From Chloroflexota bacterium (GTDB lineage: Bacteria > Chloroflexota > Limnocylindria > Limnocylindrales > CSP1-4), in contig JAJYGO010000271.1 in the NCBI GenBank assembly GCA_021785115.1, forward strand, positions 1 through 5,772: DNA of 5,772 nucleotides, read 5' to 3'. The stretch's first letter is position 1, and each line of letters starts with the position of its first letter. Both the position numbers and the translations under genes were made by a program. Of the stretch, positions 5,413-5,772 are shown piece after piece. Under the pieces are notes generated by a model. It saw only the letters and a list, made by a program, of their open reading frames with translations. It had not been told where the DNA came from and did not search any database.

Positions 5413-5483
5413 TGGGACGCCGACGAGCCGGGTGGTTTTCGAACGGCCGCCCCATGCCGAGAGGAGGACCGCGAGATGGCTAG
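5412..5483 (+). CDS. 23-residue ORF between zinc-ribbon and integrase genes
   Basis: ATG 5412 overlaps the zinc-ribbon stop by one base (TGATG) and has AAGGAGG at 5395-5401, 10 bases upstream. The frame ends at TAG 5481-5483 and overlaps the integrase start at 5476 by 8 bases. The peptide is basic and Gly/Pro/Arg-rich (begins MGRRRAGWFSNGRP). It could be a true small protein or a coupling ORF carrying ribosomes into the integrase gene. No family is recognised. Confidence 0.42.
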   Translation: MGRRRAGWFSNGRPMPRGGPRDG

Positions 5484-5727
5484 GCGAGGCGCCCACGAGG
5501 GCTCGATCCGACAGCGCCCGGACGGGCGCTGGGAGGCTCGCTATCACGGTGCGGATGGCCGGAGTCACAGCCTGTTGTCGAAGACCCGCCGCGAGGTCCA
5601 AGAGCGCCTGCGCGCCGCCCTTGTCGCGACGGATCACGGGGTACAGCTCCCCGGCCAGCGCCTAAGGGCCCGTCAGGAAACAACAGCCTCGGACAGTGGT
5701 AGCCGCTCGCGCGGGATGAGCGTGTAG
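5476..5727 (+). pseudogene. Tyrosine-type integrase, N-terminal fragment truncated by IS insertion
   Basis: The ATG at 5476 has AGGAGG 8 bases upstream. Residues 8-50 (EGSIRQRPDGRWEARYHGAD, then KTRREVQERLRAAL) form the typical N-terminal arm-type DNA-binding domain of phage and ICE tyrosine integrases. The normal sequence ends exactly after codon 62 at 5661, where the IS begins; the frame then runs backwards through the IS end and stops at TAG 5725-5727, for 83 residues in all. The core-binding and catalytic domains (R...HxxR...Y) are missing, so this product cannot recombine DNA. The remainder, if it still exists, would lie beyond the other end of the IS outside the window. Family assignment rests on the arm domain and the place next to the excisionase block; it is confident as to integrase, not as to subtype. 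Confidence 0.85.
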
Positions 5728-5772
5728 TTCCAGTCTCCGTGGAAGGCGTCGCGCTCCAGGTACAGGGCCTCC
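5662..5772 (-). mobile_element. 3' end of an ISAzo13-like insertion sequence (right copy, inverted)
   Basis: Bases 5662-5759 are the exact reverse complement of 1-98, and 13 further bases of the IS continue to the window edge. The terminus CTAAGGGCCC abuts codon 62 of the integrase. Because the same 3' IS end faces inward at both borders, two separate copies in opposite orientation are needed if the sequence is a faithful continuous molecule. Confidence 0.8.
5673..5772 (-). CDS. ISAzo13-like transposase, C-terminal part (partial)
   Basis: Reading inward on the minus strand, this frame is open from the window edge to the TGA at 5673-5675. It gives EALYLERDAFHGDWNYT and the rest of the C-terminus identical to the left copy, with 5 more residues visible. 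The catalytic core is outside the window. The 13 extra bases show the frame continuing smoothly, as expected of an intact transposase gene. Confidence 0.68.
   Translation of the reverse strand, partial: EALYLERDAFHGDWNYTLIPRERLPLSEAVVS

Larger units (their letters stand above)
99..5661. mobile_element. Body of an integrative mobile element, interrupted at both ends by IS copies
   Basis: The gene set is that of a small integrating element: an excisionase-like HTH protein, a replicative AAA+/SF3-like ATPase without an evident primase domain, a serine recombinase, an orphan DNA methyltransferase and the N-terminal part of a tyrosine integrase. Two gene blocks diverge from a 92-bp control region at 4217-4308. 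The outer genes on both sides are cut by the same IS end, so the true ends of the element (att sites) lie outside the window. No phage structural, conjugation or relaxase gene is visible in this part, so whether it is a phage satellite, an ICE fragment or a plasmid-like element cannot be decided here. Confidence 0.7.

Noticed and set aside
99..5661. A new anti-phage defence system built around the methyltransferase
   Set aside because: There is no nuclease, toxin or other effector next to the methyltransferase, and the remaining genes are explained by integration, replication and recombination of a mobile element.
5476..5772. tRNA gene or att core near the integrase
   Set aside because: I saw no cloverleaf or CCA-like 3' end, and the integrase gene is broken before the region where an att site would be expected.

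Overview
This is a high-GC (roughly two-thirds or more G+C) segment from a mobile genetic element, most likely of a high-GC Gram-positive or Chloroflexota-type bacterium. That guess rests on GC content, strong AAGGAGG-type ribosome binding sites and the style of the proteins; nothing in the window fixes the taxon. The body (99-5661) reads as a compact integrative element: an excisionase-like gene, a replicative AAA+/SF3-like ATPase, a serine recombinase, a membrane-anchored winged-helix protein and a DNA methyltransferase on the minus strand, and a zinc-ribbon protein, a 23-residue ORF and the start of a tyrosine integrase on the plus strand.

Both ends carry the same insertion sequence. Bases 1-98 and 5662-5759 are exact reverse complements, and each encodes the C-terminus of an ISAzo13-like transposase reading inward. 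The left copy cuts off the last codons of the methyltransferase; the right copy cuts the integrase after residue 62 and removes its whole catalytic domain. The element therefore probably cannot excise with its own integrase as it stands. It is either bounded by two inverted IS copies or is a contig that ended inside a repeat.

Layout: 1-98 IS end; 58-750 methyltransferase (-); 824-1444 winged-helix/transmembrane protein (-); 1431-2093 serine recombinase (-); 2090-3775 AAA+ ATPase (-); 3772-4029 small unknown protein (-); 3992-4216 excisionase-like HTH protein (-); 4217-4308 divergent control region; 4309-5412 zinc-ribbon protein (+); 5412-5483 23-residue ORF (+); 5476-5661 integrase fragment (+); 5662-5772 IS end (-). 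The first five minus-strand genes, from the excisionase to the winged-helix gene, overlap one another, and the methyltransferase follows after 73 bp, so the six look like one operon. No stretch over 300 bases lacks a gene.

The most interesting features are a duplicated DNA module rich in GTGACG/CGTCAC hexamers inside the 3' part of the ATPase gene (2272-2370), which looks selected at the DNA level because its copies are read in different frames; a probably leaderless promoter overlapping a 13-bp palindrome in the divergent control region; and a winged-helix protein with a repeat-rich linker and a membrane anchor, placed between recombinase and methyltransferase. No CRISPR array, tRNA or rRNA was seen.
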